Shown here in pieces: positions 62,945-64,000 of a stretch of DNA of 64,000 nt; the first letter of the stretch is position 1; every line of letters begins with the position of its first letter. Made by a program: the position numbers and the translations under genes. The stretch spans positions 1 to 64,000 of the forward strand of contig JAABTV010000009.1 in assembly GCA_011389685.1 (NCBI GenBank), written 5' to 3'. This DNA comes from Paracoccaceae bacterium. GTDB lineage: Bacteria; Pseudomonadota; Alphaproteobacteria; Rhodobacterales; Rhodobacteraceae. The notes beneath the pieces were generated by a model. The model saw nothing but the letters and a program-made list of their open reading frames with translations. It did not search any database and was not told the origin of the DNA.

Positions 62945-63916
62945 TCAGCCGCCGAATTGCCACAGCGCGGGAATGAATCGATAGGCGTCGCCGTCGCGGA
63001 TGACATGGCCCGCCCCCGGAAACGGGAAATGATAACCCAGAAGCGCGATGCCGTCGCTGGCCGCCATGTCGAGGATCGCGCGGCGGCTGGCCACGGTCGC
63101 CTCGGGGTCGGCGTCAATATGATTATACCACTCGGGATGCGCGAAGTTGAGCCATCCATGGGTGAGCGCGTCGCCCACGGCGATGAGTTGCTGACCCCCC
63201 GATTCCACCCGCAGCGCCATGTGGCCGAAGGTGTGGCCGAAACTTTTCATCACGGAAATGCCTGGCGCGATCTCGTCGCCGTCTTTCACCAAATTCCATT
63301 CGGCCCCGTCGACATTGATCGAATTGACCGCCCCCAGCACGAATTGCTGTTCCTCCGGCGCGACCTGGTTCACCAGGTCGTCCTGCATCCAGTAGGCATG
63401 TTCGGTCTCGCCGATGAAATAGGCGGCGTCGGGAAAGATCGCCTCGTCGAAATCGTCGCGGATGCCCCAGATATGATCGGGATGGGCATGTGTGATGAAG
63501 ACATGGGTGATCGAACCGGGGTCGATGCCCGCGGCCGCCATGTTCGCCAGAAGCCGCCCGGTCGTGTCGAAGAACCGCGAGCCGGACCCGACATCGACCA
63601 GCACCCTGGCGTCGCCCAGTTCGACCAGCAGGTGATTGGTATGGGCATAGTTGTCACCCGGATCAAGGTAATGCGCTTCGAGAAAGGCCGCGACCTCGCC
63701 CTCGGGCGCGTTGACACCAAGCCCCGCCACAGGCTGGGTAAAGAACCCATCGGACAGGACAGTCATCCGCGCGTCACCCAGCGTAAAGCGAAAATGCCCC
63801 GGGTTGGACCCACCCGGCGCGCCAAGCCCGGCCCGCGCGGCGGCAGGCAGGGCAAAGGCGGGGGCGAGTGCGGCGAGCCTGAGCAGATCGCGGCGGTTGG
63901 GACGGATGAGTGTCAT
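62945..63916 (-). CDS. Tat-exported MBL-fold metallohydrolase
   Basis: A 323-aa protein. The first 30 residues hold a twin-arginine signal (NRRDLLRLAALAPAFALPAA), so it is probably periplasmic. The metallo-beta-lactamase fold follows: VDVGSGS, the metal site HAHPDH, a later His in SFGHTFGHMA and an Asp in VGDALTHG. Substrate could be a lactone, an ester or a thioester; relatives are often called N-acyl-homoserine-lactonase-like, but this cannot be told. Upstream 84 bp to the window end holds its promoter. Confidence 0.88.
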   Translation of the reverse strand: MTLIRPNRRDLLRLAALAPAFALPAAARAGLGAPGGSNPGHFRFTLGDARMTVLSDGFFTQPVAGLGVNAPEGEVAAFLEAHYLDPGDNYAHTNHLLVELGDARVLVDVGSGSRFFDTTGRLLANMAAAGIDPGSITHVFITHAHPDHIWGIRDDFDEAIFPDAAYFIGETEHAYWMQDDLVNQVAPEEQQFVLGAVNSINVDGAEWNLVKDGDEIAPGISVMKSFGHTFGHMALRVESGGQQLIAVGDALTHGWLNFAHPEWYNHIDADPEATVASRRAILDMAASDGIALLGYHFPFPGAGHVIRDGDAYRFIPALWQFGG

Positions 63917-64000
63917 GGTTGCGGCCTCCCCTTTTCATTCGGGGCCGAGTATGAAGCCTGAGACCGGCAACGCAACAACAAATTGGAATGTGTTTACCGG

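Overview
The window is high-GC chromosomal DNA from an alphaproteobacterium, most likely Rhodobacterales (Roseobacter/Rhodobacteraceae type). The evidence is the GC-rich codon use that produces long antisense shadow ORFs, the protein relatedness (DUF1178, DUF3422, DUF465, a RibB with a degenerate second domain, lysC next to ptsP, split pntA/pntB), and intergenic repeats of a kind I associate with this group. It is mostly core metabolism. I see no prophage, insertion sequence, CRISPR array or rRNA. One tRNA (Asp, GTC) is present.

Layout. 0-9 kb: isovaleryl-CoA dehydrogenase, a DegT/DnrJ-type aminotransferase, phosphoglycolate phosphatase, the amino-sugar pair glmU-glmS (overlapping stop/start), an AlkD-like DNA repair protein, a lipoprotein and moaA. 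9-20 kb: a peptide (Dpp-type) ABC transporter split over a divergent promoter. The minus arm carries a fused double ATPase, an ArgE-like deacylase, an FAD amine/amino-acid oxidase and two tandem paralogous M20 amidohydrolases; the plus arm carries the binding protein and two permeases. 20-30 kb: DUF3422, enoyl-CoA hydratase, pntAB transhydrogenase, a membrane methyltransferase, an SDR, a divergent glycosyltransferase/sulfotransferase-like pair and tRNA-Asp. 30-32.5 kb: TfoX-like protein, ndk and a Bcr/CflA-type exporter.

32.5-41 kb is the most accessory-looking part. It has a PLP decarboxylase plus HpaI-type aldolase pair, then a GntR/FCD regulator and a compact divergent set: class-I glutamine amidotransferase on minus, and cytochrome P450, glutamine-synthetase-like ligase and adrenodoxin-type ferredoxin on plus. 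An SLC13-type carrier follows. I infer an inducible amine or N-heterocycle degradation pathway that uses gamma-glutamyl capture and P450 oxidation.

41-64 kb: trpA, NUDIX, DUF1178, an SDR, a NitT/TauT-type ABC transporter with a perfect FNR-type box upstream, lysC-ptsP, EcsC, GNAT, flavin reductase, tag, an EAL phosphodiesterase, phaA-phaB (polyhydroxybutyrate), a DMT exporter, DUF465, a TrmN6-like methyltransferase, DUF2007, a polyprenyl diphosphate synthase, the ribB-ribH-nusB operon, a NYN-domain protein and a Tat-exported MBL-fold hydrolase.

Beyond genes, the non-coding DNA is rich in structured repeats: a ~105-bp element bounded by TTAACC in two copies, a 115-bp palindromic element that supplies a stop codon, two clusters of ~23-bp perfect palindromes between convergent genes, and a dispersed 23-bp motif in three copies. 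Apart from 29598-29869, no gene-free stretch approaches 300 bases without being described below.
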